Numbered from the stretch's first letter, positions 18,558-28,048 are shown. The stretch: DNA of 64,000 bases from Brachybacterium avium (GCF_002216795.1 NZ_CP022316.1:1612001-1676000); one strand, 5' to 3'. The notes: generated from the sequence alone by a model not told the origin. Numbers and translations: made by a program.

Positions 18558-19502
18558 TCACAGCAGGCCCTTCTCGGTCAGCCAGCCCTCGGCGATGTCC
18601 GCGCTGCTGGCCTGGTCCACGACGCTCTGGCGGTTCAGCTCGACCAGGTCGTCGGCGCTGAGCTGGGCGATGACGCCCTCGATCGCTGCGACGGCGGTCT
18701 CGTCGATCTTCTCCGAGACCACGGGCACGACGTTCTGCGGGAGGATCATCGACTCCGGGTCCTCGAGCACCACCAGATCGTTCTCGGCGATGGCGGGGTC
18801 GGCGGTGTAGATGTCCGCGAGCTGCACGTCGCCGTCGAGGAGGGCCTGCACGGTGAGCGGGCCGCCGGAGTCCTCGACGGGCACCACGGTCACGTCCACG
18901 CCGTAGATCTCCTTCGCCCCCTCGGGGCCGTAGGGACGCACATCGAACTCGCTGTTCGCGGCGATCTTCAGGGCCTCGTCGACATCGGCCAGATCCCCGA
19001 TCGCGGCCAGCGAGTGGGTGGAGGCGAAATCGGAGGTGGTGGTGTAGGAGTCCTGGTCGGAGGCCTCGGCGAAGTCGAGCACCCGCAGCCCCTCGGGCAG
19101 GGCCTCGTCGAGCGCGCTGTGGATCTCCTCGGGGCTGGCGGAGGGGGCGTCGGCGTCGTAGTACTGGAGGAGGTTGCCGAGGTACTCGGGCAGCAGGTCC
19201 AGCGAGCCGCTCTCGAGCTCGGGCATGTACACCTCGCGCTGACCGATCTGGTACTGCCGGTCCACGGTGAATCCCTCGGCCTCGAGGGCCTGGGCGAACA
19301 GCTCGGCGATGATCTCGTTGGAGTAATAGGCCTGGGAGCCGATGGCGAGGGTGCCGGCACCGGAGCCGCCGTCGGAGGCACCGCCGCCCTCCTCGCCGCC
19401 CTCCTCGAAGGGATCGGAGCTGCCGCAGGCCGCGGCGCCGAGAGCGAGGGAGCCGGCGCCGAACACGCCGAGCAGGTGGCGGCGGGTGCTGTGAATGGTC
19501 AT
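18558..19502 (-). CDS. Glycine betaine/choline-type ABC transporter substrate-binding lipoprotein
   Basis: A 314-residue OpuAC/ProX-like periplasmic-type binding protein. It has a signal peptide with lipobox LGAAACG, a Gly/Glu-rich linker, then LAIGSQAYYSNEIIAELFAQ and YMPELESGSLDLLPEYLGNL, the segment that shapes the quaternary-amine pocket in this family. It is the last gene of a four-gene operon (ATPase, two permeases, binding protein). Likely ligands are glycine betaine, choline or carnitine, taken up as osmoprotectants. Confidence 0.88.
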   Translation of the reverse strand: MTIHSTRRHLLGVFGAGSLALGAAACGSSDPFEEGGEEGGGASDGGSGAGTLAIGSQAYYSNEIIAELFAQALEAEGFTVDRQYQIGQREVYMPELESGSLDLLPEYLGNLLQYYDADAPSASPEEIHSALDEALPEGLRVLDFAEASDQDSYTTTSDFASTHSLAAIGDLADVDEALKIAANSEFDVRPYGPEGAKEIYGVDVTVVPVEDSGGPLTVQALLDGDVQLADIYTADPAIAENDLVVLEDPESMILPQNVVPVVSEKIDETAVAAIEGVIAQLSADDLVELNRQSVVDQASSADIAEGWLTEKGLL

Positions 19503-19542
19503 AGGAGGTCTCCTGAAGTGCGAGGGGTGGAGGGGGCGCGGG

Positions 19543-20214
19543 TCATGAGGCTCGCGCCCCGCGCGGTGTGGACAGTCGCTGCGCGAGCAGCAGGGTCAGG
19601 TCCAGGACCAGGGCGAGTGCGATCACCAGCAGTGAGCCGGCGATCATCTGCGGGTAGTTCTGGGAGCCCAGTCCCTGGAAGATGAATCGGCCCAGTCCGC
19701 CGCTGCCGACGTAGGCGGCGAGCATGGCGGTGGCCACCACCTGGACGGTCGCCCCGCGGAATCCGCCGACCAGCAGCGGCATGCCCAGCGGGATCTCCAC
19801 CCGGGTGAGGATCTGCCACTCGGTCATGCCCTGGGCGCGGGCGGCATCGACGGTCGCGGGATCTGCGGATTCGACGGCGGAGTAGGCGCCGGCCAGCAGG
19901 GACGGGATCGCGAGGATCACGAAGGACAGCAGCGGGGCGGTGAGGCCGATGCCCACCAGCAGCGCGAACAGGGTCACCAGGCCCAGGGTCGGCAGGGCGC
20001 GGGCGGCGCCGGCCGCCGCGACGGCGACGGTCTTGAAGCGGCCCGTATGGCCGACGTACAGGCCGAGGGGCACGGCCAGCAGCGCCGCGACCAGCACGCC
20101 GAGGGCGGTGTAGCCGAGGTGCTCGAGGGTGCGCAGCGGGATGCCGTCGGGGCCCGTCCAGTGCGTGGCATCGCCGAGCCAGCGCAGTGAGCCGAGGAAG
20201 GGGCTGTCGGTCAT
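19543..20214 (-). CDS. Osmoprotectant ABC transporter permease
   Basis: A 223-residue inner-membrane permease of the OpuBB/ProW type with five to six helices and the EAA-like loop DAARAQGMTEWQILTRVEIP that docks to the ATPase. Its start overlaps the stop of the upstream permease by four bases, so translation is coupled. It is paired with the next permease to form a heterodimeric channel. Confidence 0.88.
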   Translation of the reverse strand: MTDSPFLGSLRWLGDATHWTGPDGIPLRTLEHLGYTALGVLVAALLAVPLGLYVGHTGRFKTVAVAAAGAARALPTLGLVTLFALLVGIGLTAPLLSFVILAIPSLLAGAYSAVESADPATVDAARAQGMTEWQILTRVEIPLGMPLLVGGFRGATVQVVATAMLAAYVGSGGLGRFIFQGLGSQNYPQMIAGSLLVIALALVLDLTLLLAQRLSTPRGARAS

Positions 20215-20861
20215 GGCGTGCCCACCCCCTGCCGACGGGCCCAGGGCATCACCGCGCGGCCCAGCAGCACCAGCAGGGTGTCGGTGAGCAGGGCGAGCAC
20301 CACGGTCGCGACGATCCCGGCGGCGATCTCGGCGAGGATCCCGCGCCGCACCCCGTCCACGAACAGCATGCCCAGGCTGGGAACGCCGAGCACGCCGCCG
20401 ACGGTGACCAGCGAGATGGTGCTCACCGCGACCACTCGCACCCCGGCCAGCAGCACGGGCCCGGCCAGGGGGAGCTCGACCTGGAAGAAGCGCGCCCGGG
20501 GCGCGTAGCCCTGGGCGGTGGCGGAGCCGAGCACGTCACGGCTGACGGAGCGGAAGGCGTCGGCGGCGGCGGGGACCATGAGCGCGAGCCCGTACAGCGA
20601 CAGCGCGACCGCGATGTTCAGCGGGCTGCGCACGCCGGTGCCGATCAGGCCCGGCAGCAGCACGAACAGCGGCAGCGAGGGGATCGCGTACATCAGCGAG
20701 GAGGTGGTGGTGACCGAGGTGCGCAGCCAGCCGCGGGAGTTGGCGAGCTTGGCCAGCGGGAGCGAGAGCAGGAAGGCCACCAGGATCGGGGGCAGCGCCT
20801 GCAGCAGGTGGGCGCCGGTGTACCCGGCGATGACGTCGAGGTTCTCGAGCACCCAGGTCAC
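20211..20861 (-). CDS. Osmoprotectant ABC transporter permease
   Basis: A 216-residue permease with five to six predicted helices and a coupling loop LGSATAQGYAPRARFFQVELP. It starts with GTG overlapping the stop of the ATPase gene (GTGA). It is the partner of the permease encoded immediately downstream. Confidence 0.87.
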   Translation of the reverse strand: MTWVLENLDVIAGYTGAHLLQALPPILVAFLLSLPLAKLANSRGWLRTSVTTTSSLMYAIPSLPLFVLLPGLIGTGVRSPLNIAVALSLYGLALMVPAAADAFRSVSRDVLGSATAQGYAPRARFFQVELPLAGPVLLAGVRVVAVSTISLVTVGGVLGVPSLGMLFVDGVRRGILAEIAAGIVATVVLALLTDTLLVLLGRAVMPWARRQGVGTP

Positions 20862-21724
20862 GAGGACCCCTGCTGTGTCACAGCGTCGGCTGCGTCGGCA
20901 GGTCGGTCGTCGCCCGCGGCGAGCACGCCGGCCGGCCGCCCGTCGGCGTCGACCACCACATCGCGGCCGTCGACCCGTTCGACGTGCAGGGTGCGCGCTC
21001 CGCGGTCCGCACCGACGAAGCTGGCCACGAAGTCATCGGCCGGGTCGGCGAGGATCTCCTGCGGGGTGCCGACCTGCGCGATGATCCCGCCGGGTCGGAG
21101 GATCACCACCCGGTCGCCGAGCAGGAACGCCTCGTCGATGTCGTGGGTGACGAACACGATCGTCTTGCGCAGGTCGCGCTGCAGGTGCTGCAGCTCCTGC
21201 TGGAGCTCACGGCGCACGATCGGATCCACCGCGCCGAAGGGTTCGTCCATCAGCAGGATGTTGGGATCGGCGGCGAGGCCGCGAGCCACCCCGACGCGCT
21301 GCTGCTGACCGCCGGAGAGCTGGGAGGGATAGCGCCCGGCGAGCGCGGCGTCCAGGCCGACGATCTCCATCAGTTCGTGGGCGCGGGCGCGGGCCTCGCG
21401 CTTGGTGGTGCCGCGCAGCACGGGCACGGTGGTGATGTTGTCCAGCACGGTGCGGTGCGGGAGGAGGCCGGAGGCCTGCATGACGTAGCCGATGCTGCGG
21501 CGCAGCTGCACCGGGTCCAGCGCCGCCACGTCGTCGCCGTCGATGTGGACGCGTCCGGAGGTGGGGGCGACCATGCGGTTGATCATCCGCATCAGCGTGG
21601 TCTTGCCGGAGCCGGAGGTGCCGACCAGCACCACGGATTCGTGGGAGGCGATCTCGAGGCTGAAGTCCTGCACCGCGAGCGTGCCGCCCGGGTACTCCTT
21701 GCGCACGTTCTCGAATCCGATCAC
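20858..21724 (-). CDS. Osmoprotectant ABC transporter ATP-binding protein
   Basis: A 288-residue ProV/OpuCA-type ATPase. Walker A GTSGSGKTTLMR, signature [16 protein letters not shown], Walker B ILLMDEPFGAVDP and the switch His in VTHDIDEAF are all present. The C-terminal 50 residues are a remnant of the CBS regulatory region rather than the two full CBS domains of some homologues. GTG start with GGGAGG upstream. TAGGGT upstream on the minus strand (about 21776) may be the operon -10. Confidence 0.9.
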   Translation of the reverse strand: MIGFENVRKEYPGGTLAVQDFSLEIASHESVVLVGTSGSGKTTLMRMINRMVAPTSGRVHIDGDDVAALDPVQLRRSIGYVMQASGLLPHRTVLDNITTVPVLRGTTKREARARAHELMEIVGLDAALAGRYPSQLSGGQQQRVGVARGLAADPNILLMDEPFGAVDPIVRRELQQELQHLQRDLRKTIVFVTHDIDEAFLLGDRVVILRPGGIIAQVGTPQEILADPADDFVASFVGADRGARTLHVERVDGRDVVVDADGRPAGVLAAGDDRPADAADAVTQQGSS

Positions 21725-21868
21725 GGGGCCTCCCAGCGGGGTCGGTCCGACGAGCGATCACTGCCGGGGCTCCACCCTATCCAGACCGCCGCCCCGATGG
21801 ACGCTGCCACGGCCCGCGGATCAGCCGGTCCGCGCCCGGTGCGGGGCGTCGGCCCGACCGGGCCGGGC

Positions 21869-22698
21869 TCAGGCGGGGAGCTCCGCCAGCCGGGGCCGCA
21901 GCGTCACGCCCAGGTCGCTGCGGCCCACCACCAGCGCCTGCCCCTCCCCCACCTCGAGGTATGCCGTCTGCGGGATGCCGGTCGAGGCGACGATGACCCG
22001 GTCCGCGTCGATCCGGTAGCGCAGCGAGTAGTTGTCGGCGGTGTGGTGGGGGCGGGCCTGTGCCGGATCGGACTGCTGATAGGCGACCAACAGGTCGGGG
22101 GTCATGTACAGGCAGTTCAGCGCCTCCGGCACCCGGGTGCCGTACTCCAGGCTCAGCGCGGTGAGCTCCGCAGCGGCACGCTGCACGGCGGTCGCCGCAT
22201 CGGTGTCCCGGGCGTGCAGCTCGATGAGGGAGAAGAAGAGCTCGGAATCGGTGGTGCCCTCCGGGGTGCGGCCGCCCCGGGCGAGCACGGCCTCGCGCAG
22301 CCCGGGCGGCAGGTCGAACTGGCCGTTATGGGCGAAGACTGTCTCCCCCTCGCGGAAGGGGTGGGTGTTGGCGATCTGCAGCGGCGAGCCGGGGCTCGCC
22401 TTGCGCAGGTGGATCAGCATCAGCGGGCCGGTCGCCGCATGCACCGCCGCGCGATAGGCGGTCGACTCCCGGGCCACGTCCAGGCGGCGGCGGATCTGCG
22501 GACTGCGCGGATTGCCGAGCGCCCCAACGGACCCGCCGGCTCCCGGCCGAGACTGCTCGCCGTCATCCGTCTGGAACCAGGCCACCCCCAGCCGTCGCCG
22601 TGCACTTCGGACTGGGCGGTGAACGGCTCGATCTCCTCGGCCACGGCCTGGTCCAGGGAGATGGATTCACGGGAGACGACGCCGAGCAGGCGGCACAT
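21869..22698 (-). CDS. Class II glutamine amidotransferase (frame broken by one missing base)
   Basis: About 276 residues after adding one base to the C5 run 22585-22589. The N-terminal nucleophile Cys2 is in MCRLLGVVS; the first frame then reads SEVHGDGWG and the second resumes at VAWFQTDDG. Later blocks are LMLIHLRKASPG, NTHPF, FAHNGQ and DSELFFSLI, as in YafJ/EgtC-type N-terminal nucleophile amidohydrolases. The amide acceptor is unknown; relatives act in ergothioneine biosynthesis, but no egt genes are near. It lies between two ABC operons on the same strand. Confidence 0.82.
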
Positions 22699-22764
22699 GG
22701 GCAGGACCAGCTTTCATGGAGAAGCGGAAGTGGAGGGGCGCAGACGCGCCGTGACGGGCGCGGT

Positions 22765-23598
22765 TCAGCTCGCCGCGGCGCGGGCCTTCATCCGCGCATC
22801 GAGCGAGAGCGCGATGCGGGTGAGCAGGAGGTTGATGACGATGTAGATGACAGAGACGACGAGATAGGTCTGCACCAGGTAACGGGTGATGGAGACCAGC
22901 GTCTTGCCCTGGAACTGCAGCTCGTTGTAGCTGACCACATAGCCGAGGGTGGAGTCCTTCAACAGGGTGACCAGGGCGAGGATCAGGCTGGGCAGCACCA
23001 GACGCACCGCCTGCGGCAGCACCACGTACACCAGCGAGTCGCGGCGGCTGAGGCCGATCGCGTCGGCGGCCTCGTGCTGACCGATGTCGACGGCCCTGAT
23101 GCCGGCGCGGAACACCTCGGCAGTGGTCGCGCTGGAGACCAGGATCATCGGGATCACCAGCATCCAGAATCGCGGGAAGGTGACGCCGAAGGCCGGCAGC
23201 GCCAGCAGGAAGGCGTAGACGACCAGCAGCATCGGGATGCCGCGGAAGAACTCGATCCAGGTCACGGCGACGGAGCGCAGCAGCAGGAAGCGCGACAGCC
23301 GCGCCAGCGCCAGCAGCAGCCCGAAGGGGAAGGCGATGACGGCCGCGAGCGCGGTGACCTTCAGCGTCCCCCAGAGCCCGTGGCCCAGGAACGCGAGGTA
23401 GTCCGCGCGCAGGTAGACGACCCACTTGTTCGGATCCAGCTGGCCGTTGGCGTGGAACTGCCACAGCGCCCCGGCCAGCAGCGCGGCGATCAGGACCACG
23501 CTGAGGATCGACAGCAGCAGGATGCGGCGCCGCCCCTTGGGGCCGGGCGCGTCGAAGAGGACCTGGGTGGCGGTGGACGAACCAGCGGTCGCGCTCAT
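22765..23598 (-). CDS. Polar amino acid ABC transporter permease
   Basis: A 277-residue HisM/GluD-like permease with about five or six helices and the coupling loop EAADAIGLSRRDSLVYVVLP. Its ATG overlaps the stop codon of the upstream permease by four bases. It is the last gene of the operon ATPase, binding protein, permease, permease. It forms a heterodimer with the preceding permease. Confidence 0.9.
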   Translation of the reverse strand: MSATAGSSTATQVLFDAPGPKGRRRILLLSILSVVLIAALLAGALWQFHANGQLDPNKWVVYLRADYLAFLGHGLWGTLKVTALAAVIAFPFGLLLALARLSRFLLLRSVAVTWIEFFRGIPMLLVVYAFLLALPAFGVTFPRFWMLVIPMILVSSATTAEVFRAGIRAVDIGQHEAADAIGLSRRDSLVYVVLPQAVRLVLPSLILALVTLLKDSTLGYVVSYNELQFQGKTLVSITRYLVQTYLVVSVIYIVINLLLTRIALSLDARMKARAAAS

Positions 23599-24293
23599 GC
23601 CTGTGCCCCCGCCGTGACGTCCAGCGCGGCGCGACCGCTCGAGCGGTCCTTGCCGCCCGGGGCGACGGCCCGCTCGATGACCCCGCCGAGCGCGGCCCCG
23701 CCGAGGGAGAGGAGCAGATAGACGGCGCCGGCGATCATGAACATCAGCACCGCCTGGGCGTAGCGGATGTTGAGGGTCTGGGTGACCCAGGTGACCTCCT
23801 GCACCGCGATGGCCGAGCACAGCGCAGAGCCGATCACGGTGCCGATGAACACGTTCACCAGCGGCTGGACCATGCTGCGGAAGGCCTGCGGGAGCACCAC
23901 GAAGCGCAGCGTCCCGAAGAAGCCGAGGCCGATCGAGCGGGCGGCCTCGGCGTGCCCGACCGGGACCGTGTTGATGCCCGAGCGGACGTTCTCGCAGACG
24001 AACGCGGCCGAAGAGAGGGTCAGCCCCAGCACCCCGCACCAGAAGTAGGGCAGCAGAAGGCCGACGTCGGGCAGGCCGAAGGCGATCAGGATCAGCAGGC
24101 TCAGCAGCGGAATGTTGCGGAAGATCTCGACGTACACCGTGGCGGCACCGCGCAGCGGCGGAATCGGGCTCACCCTCGCCACCGCCAGGACGGTGCCCAG
24201 GATCAGCGCGAACGCGTAGCCGAGCACGGTCAGCGCGATCGTGGTCCCGATGCCCTGCGCCAGCAGGGGGAGGTTCTCGCGGATGGCGTCCAT
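23595..24293 (-). CDS. Polar amino acid ABC transporter permease
   Basis: A 232-residue GluC-like permease with the coupling loop HAEAARSIGLGFFGTLRFVVLP (quoted here as a motif region near residue 135) and five helices. I chose the ATG at 24293, preceded by GAGAGG; upstream sequence in the same frame reads as the Arg/Ser-rich shadow of other coding. A strong hairpin lies just upstream, between this gene and the binding-protein gene. Confidence 0.87.
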   Translation of the reverse strand: MDAIRENLPLLAQGIGTTIALTVLGYAFALILGTVLAVARVSPIPPLRGAATVYVEIFRNIPLLSLLILIAFGLPDVGLLLPYFWCGVLGLTLSSAAFVCENVRSGINTVPVGHAEAARSIGLGFFGTLRFVVLPQAFRSMVQPLVNVFIGTVIGSALCSAIAVQEVTWVTQTLNIRYAQAVLMFMIAGAVYLLLSLGGAALGGVIERAVAPGGKDRSSGRAALDVTAGAQA

Positions 24294-24321
24294 CAGGTGC
24301 CTCTCGGTGCGGTCGGCGGTG

Positions 24322-24359
24322 GCCGACGGGGAGCGCGCAGCCGCCCGCTCCCCGTCGGC
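24322..24359. terminator. Perfect 14-bp hairpin after the binding-protein gene
   Basis: GCCGACGGGGAGCG pairs perfectly with CGCTCCCCGTCGGC around a 10-base loop. It lies between the binding-protein and first permease genes of one operon. In such operons a mid-operon hairpin commonly gives more binding-protein mRNA than permease mRNA, by partial termination or 3' end protection. Confidence 0.75.
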
Positions 24360-24378
24360 GTCGGTCGCGTGCTGGGGA

Positions 24379-25362
24379 TCAGACGGGCAGGTCGCCGGGC
24401 ACGGGCGGTTCGGGGGCCTCGCCGTCGATGACCTCGCCGACGGTGGCGGTCCACAGCGACTCCCAGGAGCCGGAGTCGATGATCTCCTGCAGGAAGGTGT
24501 TGCAGAAGTCGAGGGCGTCCTCGTTCTCCTGCGACAGACCGATGCCGTAGGGGTCGTCGACGAAGGGCTCGCCGACCACGACCACGTCGGGATCCGCCGC
24601 GGAGTTGCCCAGCAGCACGCCCTGGTCCAGGACGTACGCATCGGCACGGCCCTGCTTCAGCGCGGCCACGCAGGACTCGTTGTCGGGGAGGGTCTGCACG
24701 TCAGCGGGGTCGGTGACGTTCTCCTCGATAGCCTGGATACCGGTGGAATTCGCCTGGGTGACCAGCTTCAGCCCGGTGAGGTCCTCGGGGCCGGAGATGG
24801 TGTCCTTGTCCTCGGCGCGCACCTGGATCGAGGTGCCCGAGAGGTAGTACGGGCCGGCGAAGTCGATGACCTCGAGGCGTTCGGCAGTGATCGAGTAGGT
24901 CGCGATCACGCAGTCCACGGTGTCGTTCTGGACCATGGTCTCGCGGGTCTCGACGGTGGTGTCGATGTACTCGACCTTCTCCTCGCCGCCCTCGCCGAGG
25001 ATGTACTTGGCCAGCAGCTGGGTGATCCCGGCGTCGAAGCCGGTGGGCATCCCGCCGGTGGTCGAGGCCAGGGAGAACACCTGGTTGGCGACGGTGCCGC
25101 CGCGGACCAGCTGGCCCTTCTCCTTGATGGCGGTGGCCCAGGCGCTCGCGGCGATCACGTCGTCGGCGGCGACGGGGCCGGAGGCGAGGGCGTCGGCCTG
25201 GGGCACCGAGTCACCGTCGCCCTCGTCCCCGCCCTCACCACCGCCGAGATCGGGGCCGTCGCCGGTGTCGGAGGAGCAGGCGGCGAGGCCGAGCAGCGGG
25301 AGCGCGGTGGCAGCGGCGGCGACGACGGCGCGCCGGCCGGGTCGGAAGGTGGTGGGGGTCAT
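24379..25362 (-). CDS. Glutamate/aspartate-type ABC transporter substrate-binding lipoprotein
   Basis: A 327-residue family 3 solute-binding protein. The signal peptide ends in lipobox LGLAACS, followed by an acidic Gly/Asp linker. The ligand domain shows TGFDAGITQLLAKYILG, ETRETMVQNDTVDCVIATYS, DFAGPYYLSG and GIGLSQENEDALDFCN. These features fit GluB-like binding of acidic or polar amino acids. It follows the ATPase gene on the same strand. Confidence 0.9.
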   Translation of the reverse strand: MTPTTFRPGRRAVVAAAATALPLLGLAACSSDTGDGPDLGGGEGGDEGDGDSVPQADALASGPVAADDVIAASAWATAIKEKGQLVRGGTVANQVFSLASTTGGMPTGFDAGITQLLAKYILGEGGEEKVEYIDTTVETRETMVQNDTVDCVIATYSITAERLEVIDFAGPYYLSGTSIQVRAEDKDTISGPEDLTGLKLVTQANSTGIQAIEENVTDPADVQTLPDNESCVAALKQGRADAYVLDQGVLLGNSAADPDVVVVGEPFVDDPYGIGLSQENEDALDFCNTFLQEIIDSGSWESLWTATVGEVIDGEAPEPPVPGDLPV

Positions 25363-25479
25363 GGGGTCTCTCCAGTTTCTCGAGCCGCTCCGGGAGGGGC
25401 GGCGGATCAGGTTCGGCGGGTGCCGGGCAGGTCGGTGGCGGAGCAGGTCGGTAGCGGGCGGTGCACGGAAGCAGCCACG

Positions 25480-26265
25480 TCAGTGGGCGAGGATCTTGGA
25501 CAGGAAGGCTCGGGCCCGGTCGGTGCGCGGAGCGGTGAAGAACTCCTCGGGCTCGCCCTGCTCCACGATCTCCCCCTGATCCAGGTAGACCACGCGGTCG
25601 CAGACATGCCGGGCGAAGCCCATCTCGTGGGTGACCACGAGCATCGTCATCCCCTGCTCAGCGAGCTCGGTCATGACGTCGAGGACCTCGTTGATCACCT
25701 CGGGGTCCAGCGCCGAGGTGGGTTCGTCGAAGAGCATCGCCTTGGGTCTCATCGCCAGTGCCCGAGCGATCGCGACGCGCTGCTGCTGGCCACCGGACAG
25801 CGCGGTGGGCAGGGAGTTCGCCTTGTCGGCCAGGCCCACCCGCTCGAGCAGCTCCCTCGCCTGCTGGTCGGCCTCCGGTTTGGAGATGCCGCGCACCCGC
25901 CGCGGACCGAGCGTGACGTTGTCGATCGCCTTCAGGTGCGGGAAGAGGTTGAAGCTCTGGAACACCATGCCGACGTCGGCCCGCAGGCGGGTGAGGTCCC
26001 GGCCCTCCTCGGGCAGCCGTTCACCGTCGATGGTGATCTCTCCGGAGGTGATGGTCTCCAGCCGGTTCAGGCACCGGCACAGGGTGGATTTGCCCGACCC
26101 GGAGGCACCGATCAGCGCGACCACCTCACCCCGGTGGATATCCAGGTCGATGTTCTTCAGGGCCTGGAAGTCGCCGAAGAACTTGTCGACGCCACGGGCG
26201 GAGATGAGAGCTTCCCCGATGCTCTTGGCCGGGCGCGGCTCCCGGGGCGGACTGGTGTCGGTCAT
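25480..26265 (-). CDS. Polar amino acid ABC transporter ATP-binding protein
   Basis: A 261-residue GluA/GlnQ-type ATPase: Walker [17 protein letters not shown]-loop [12 protein letters not shown], signature [16 protein letters not shown], Walker [14 protein letters not shown], and switch region [12 protein letters not shown]. The ATG at 26265 has only GGGGG ahead and CATTCT six bases upstream, so the operon may begin with a leaderless message. First gene of the import operon. Confidence 0.92.
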   Translation of the reverse strand: MTDTSPPREPRPAKSIGEALISARGVDKFFGDFQALKNIDLDIHRGEVVALIGASGSGKSTLCRCLNRLETITSGEITIDGERLPEEGRDLTRLRADVGMVFQSFNLFPHLKAIDNVTLGPRRVRGISKPEADQQARELLERVGLADKANSLPTALSGGQQQRVAIARALAMRPKAMLFDEPTSALDPEVINEVLDVMTELAEQGMTMLVVTHEMGFARHVCDRVVYLDQGEIVEQGEPEEFFTAPRTDRARAFLSKILAH

Positions 26266-26354
26266 CCCCCGAGAATGCGGTGCGACGCGCCATCTGTCCA
26301 CATCGCGGCACCATTGACCGCATGTCGGAACGCTTTCGTGATCAGGGTTCACAC

Positions 26355-26396
26355 TGCCGGGCGGGGCGCATGGCTCGCTGCCCGCCCCGCCCGGCA
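26355..26396. terminator. Terminator hairpin after pdxK
   Basis: TGCCGGGCGGGGCG (26355-26368) pairs perfectly with CGCCCCGCCCGGCA (26383-26396). It starts eight bases past the pdxK stop codon and lies upstream of the amino acid transporter operon, isolating the two units. Confidence 0.8.
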
Positions 26397-26403
26397 CACA
26401 CGG

Positions 26404-27204
26404 TCAGGCGCGGTAGGCACCCTGGTACACCGCGTCGAAGGGTGTCGCACCCTCCTGGCGGTGCTCGATCGAGCTGGTGACGACGGCCTTCGCGGTCCGG
26501 GCGGCCTCCAGCGGGGTGGCGCCCTTGGCGAGCTCGGCGGTCACCGCGGCGGCGAGGGTGCAGCCGGCGCCGGAGACGCGGTGCTCCCCGATCTTGGGGC
26601 TGCGCAGCTCGACGGTCTGCTCACCGTCGTAGAAGACGTCCACCGCGTCCTCGCCCTCCAGCACCACCCCGCCCTTGGCGAGCACGATCACGCCATAGGT
26701 GTCGTGGATGCGCCGCGCGGCCTCGGTGAGGTCCTCGACGGAGTCGATCCGCTCCATCCCGGAGAGGGTCAGCGCCTCGAAGTGGTTCGGGGTGACGAAG
26801 GTGGCCAGCGGCAGGATCTTCTCCTTGAGCGCGGTATCGGTGTCCAGCGCGGCGCCGGGCTCCTGCCCCTTGCAGATCAGCACCGGGTCGAGGACCACGT
26901 TGGTGAACGAGCGTTCACCGAGCGAGGCGGCGACGGTGTCGATGGTGGCGGGGGTGCCGAGCATGCCGATCTTCACGGTGTCGATGTCGTGGACGGCAGT
27001 GGTCGTCTCGATCTGGTCGGCGATCACCTGCGGGTCCAGGGGTACGAAGCGGTGGCCCCAGTCGTTCTTCGGGTCGAAGGACACGATGCAGGTCAGCGCC
27101 GCGGTGCCGAAGGTTCCGAGCTGGTGGAACGTCTTCAGATCGGTCTGGGCCCCGGCGCCTCCGGTGGTCTCGGAGCCGGCGATGGTGAGGGCGACGTGGG
27201 TCAT
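26404..27204 (-). CDS. pdxK: Pyridoxine/pyridoxal kinase (ThiD-related)
   Basis: A 266-residue ribokinase-fold enzyme. IAGSETTGGAGAQTDLKTF, VLDPVLICKGQEPG, FVTPNHFEALTLSGM and the anion-hole GAGCTLAAA are present. The segment DPKNDWGHRFVPLDPQVIA closely resembles the B. subtilis-type PdxK rather than ThiD, so I prefer pyridoxine kinase, which makes pyridoxal-5'-phosphate by salvage; HMP kinase activity is the alternative. ATG at 27204 follows GGAAGG. A pdxH gene lies elsewhere in the window. Confidence 0.8.
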   Translation of the reverse strand: MTHVALTIAGSETTGGAGAQTDLKTFHQLGTFGTAALTCIVSFDPKNDWGHRFVPLDPQVIADQIETTTAVHDIDTVKIGMLGTPATIDTVAASLGERSFTNVVLDPVLICKGQEPGAALDTDTALKEKILPLATFVTPNHFEALTLSGMERIDSVEDLTEAARRIHDTYGVIVLAKGGVVLEGEDAVDVFYDGEQTVELRSPKIGEHRVSGAGCTLAAAVTAELAKGATPLEAARTAKAVVTSSIEHRQEGATPFDAVYQGAYRA

Positions 27205-27440
27205 GAGGGCCTTCCGTGGAGATGTCGTCGTCGGTGCCGCGCGCTCCCGGTCCCCTCGGGCGGTGCCGTCGGGGCCGTCGCAGCGGCGATGACCGGACGC
27301 TCCCAGGGCCGGGATCCTCGAGGGACCCGCCTGCCCGTCGCCGCGGTCCGGCCGCGCGCTCCCAGGATCCGGTGCCGAGAGGCACCGATCCGTCACAGCG
27401 GCCGAGGCCCGATCCTATCGCCTCCGGTACAGTGCCGGGC

Positions 27441-27962
27441 GTGCTGACGCCGGACCAGACGAAGCAGGAATCCCCTGTCGCCCCCTCCCCGAAGGGCACC
27501 TCCCTGCGCGCGCGCACCTCCGCGATGACGAAGGAGCATCTGCGGCCGACGACGCTGTTCCTGCTGGTCGGCGGAGTCGTGTTCCTGCTGGATACCGCGA
27601 TGTACAACCTGCTGGTGTTCTGGAGCCCGAGCCAGGGCTGGGGCGCGGGGCTGATGCACGGCAATCCGCTGACCGCGAAGCTGCTCACCATCGCCGTCGC
27701 CTCCTGCCTGACCTATCTGGGCAACCGACTGTGGACCTTCAGCGACCGGCCGCGACCGGACACCCGCCGCTCGATCATGCTGTTCATCCTGCTGAACCTC
27801 ATCGCCGCCGGACTGCAGCTGTGCTGCCTCGCCTTCTCCCGCTACGTGCTGGGCCTGGACTCCGTGCTGGCGGACAACATCTCCGGCACCCTCATCGGGC
27901 AGATCGTCTCGACCTCCTTCCGGTACGTCACCTACGGCCGTCTCGTCTTCCCGAAGCGCTGA
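27441..27962 (+). CDS. GtrA family membrane protein
   Basis: A 173-residue protein with four predicted membrane helices in the GtrA/DPMS pattern: FLLVGGVVFLLDTAMYNLL, SCLTYLGNRLWTFSD, SIMLFILLNLIAAGLQL and SFRYVTYGRLVFPK. GtrA proteins are thought to flip or present polyprenyl-linked sugars for cell envelope glycosylation. I chose the GTG at 27441 because TACAGT lies about seven bases upstream, giving a leaderless message. A later ATG at 27525 is the alternative. It is divergent from pdxK; no glycosyltransferase is adjacent. Confidence 0.82.
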   Translation: MLTPDQTKQESPVAPSPKGTSLRARTSAMTKEHLRPTTLFLLVGGVVFLLDTAMYNLLVFWSPSQGWGAGLMHGNPLTAKLLTIAVASCLTYLGNRLWTFSDRPRPDTRRSIMLFILLNLIAAGLQLCCLAFSRYVLGLDSVLADNISGTLIGQIVSTSFRYVTYGRLVFPKR

Positions 27963-28001
27963 TACCCGACGCGCTGGGCCGCGCCGCCCCGTCCGCCGAT
28001 C

Positions 28002-28048
28002 GTCAGATTTCGTTCCGGATCCACCCCGGAAGTGGTTCATTTCCTGAC
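28002..28048. repeat. 47-bp intergenic element, copy C
   Basis: GTCAGATTTCGTTCC at the left and TTCCTGAC at the right, with exactly the same 47-base length as the elements at 13481 and 15443. It shares the TTCGTTCC block with copy A. It lies between the co-directional GtrA and aminotransferase genes. Confidence 0.65.

Noticed and set aside
24241..27447. Plus-strand open frame of over 1000 codons
   Set aside because: It is antisense to four recognisable minus-strand genes (permease, binding protein, ATPase, pdxK); long antisense frames are expected at this GC content.
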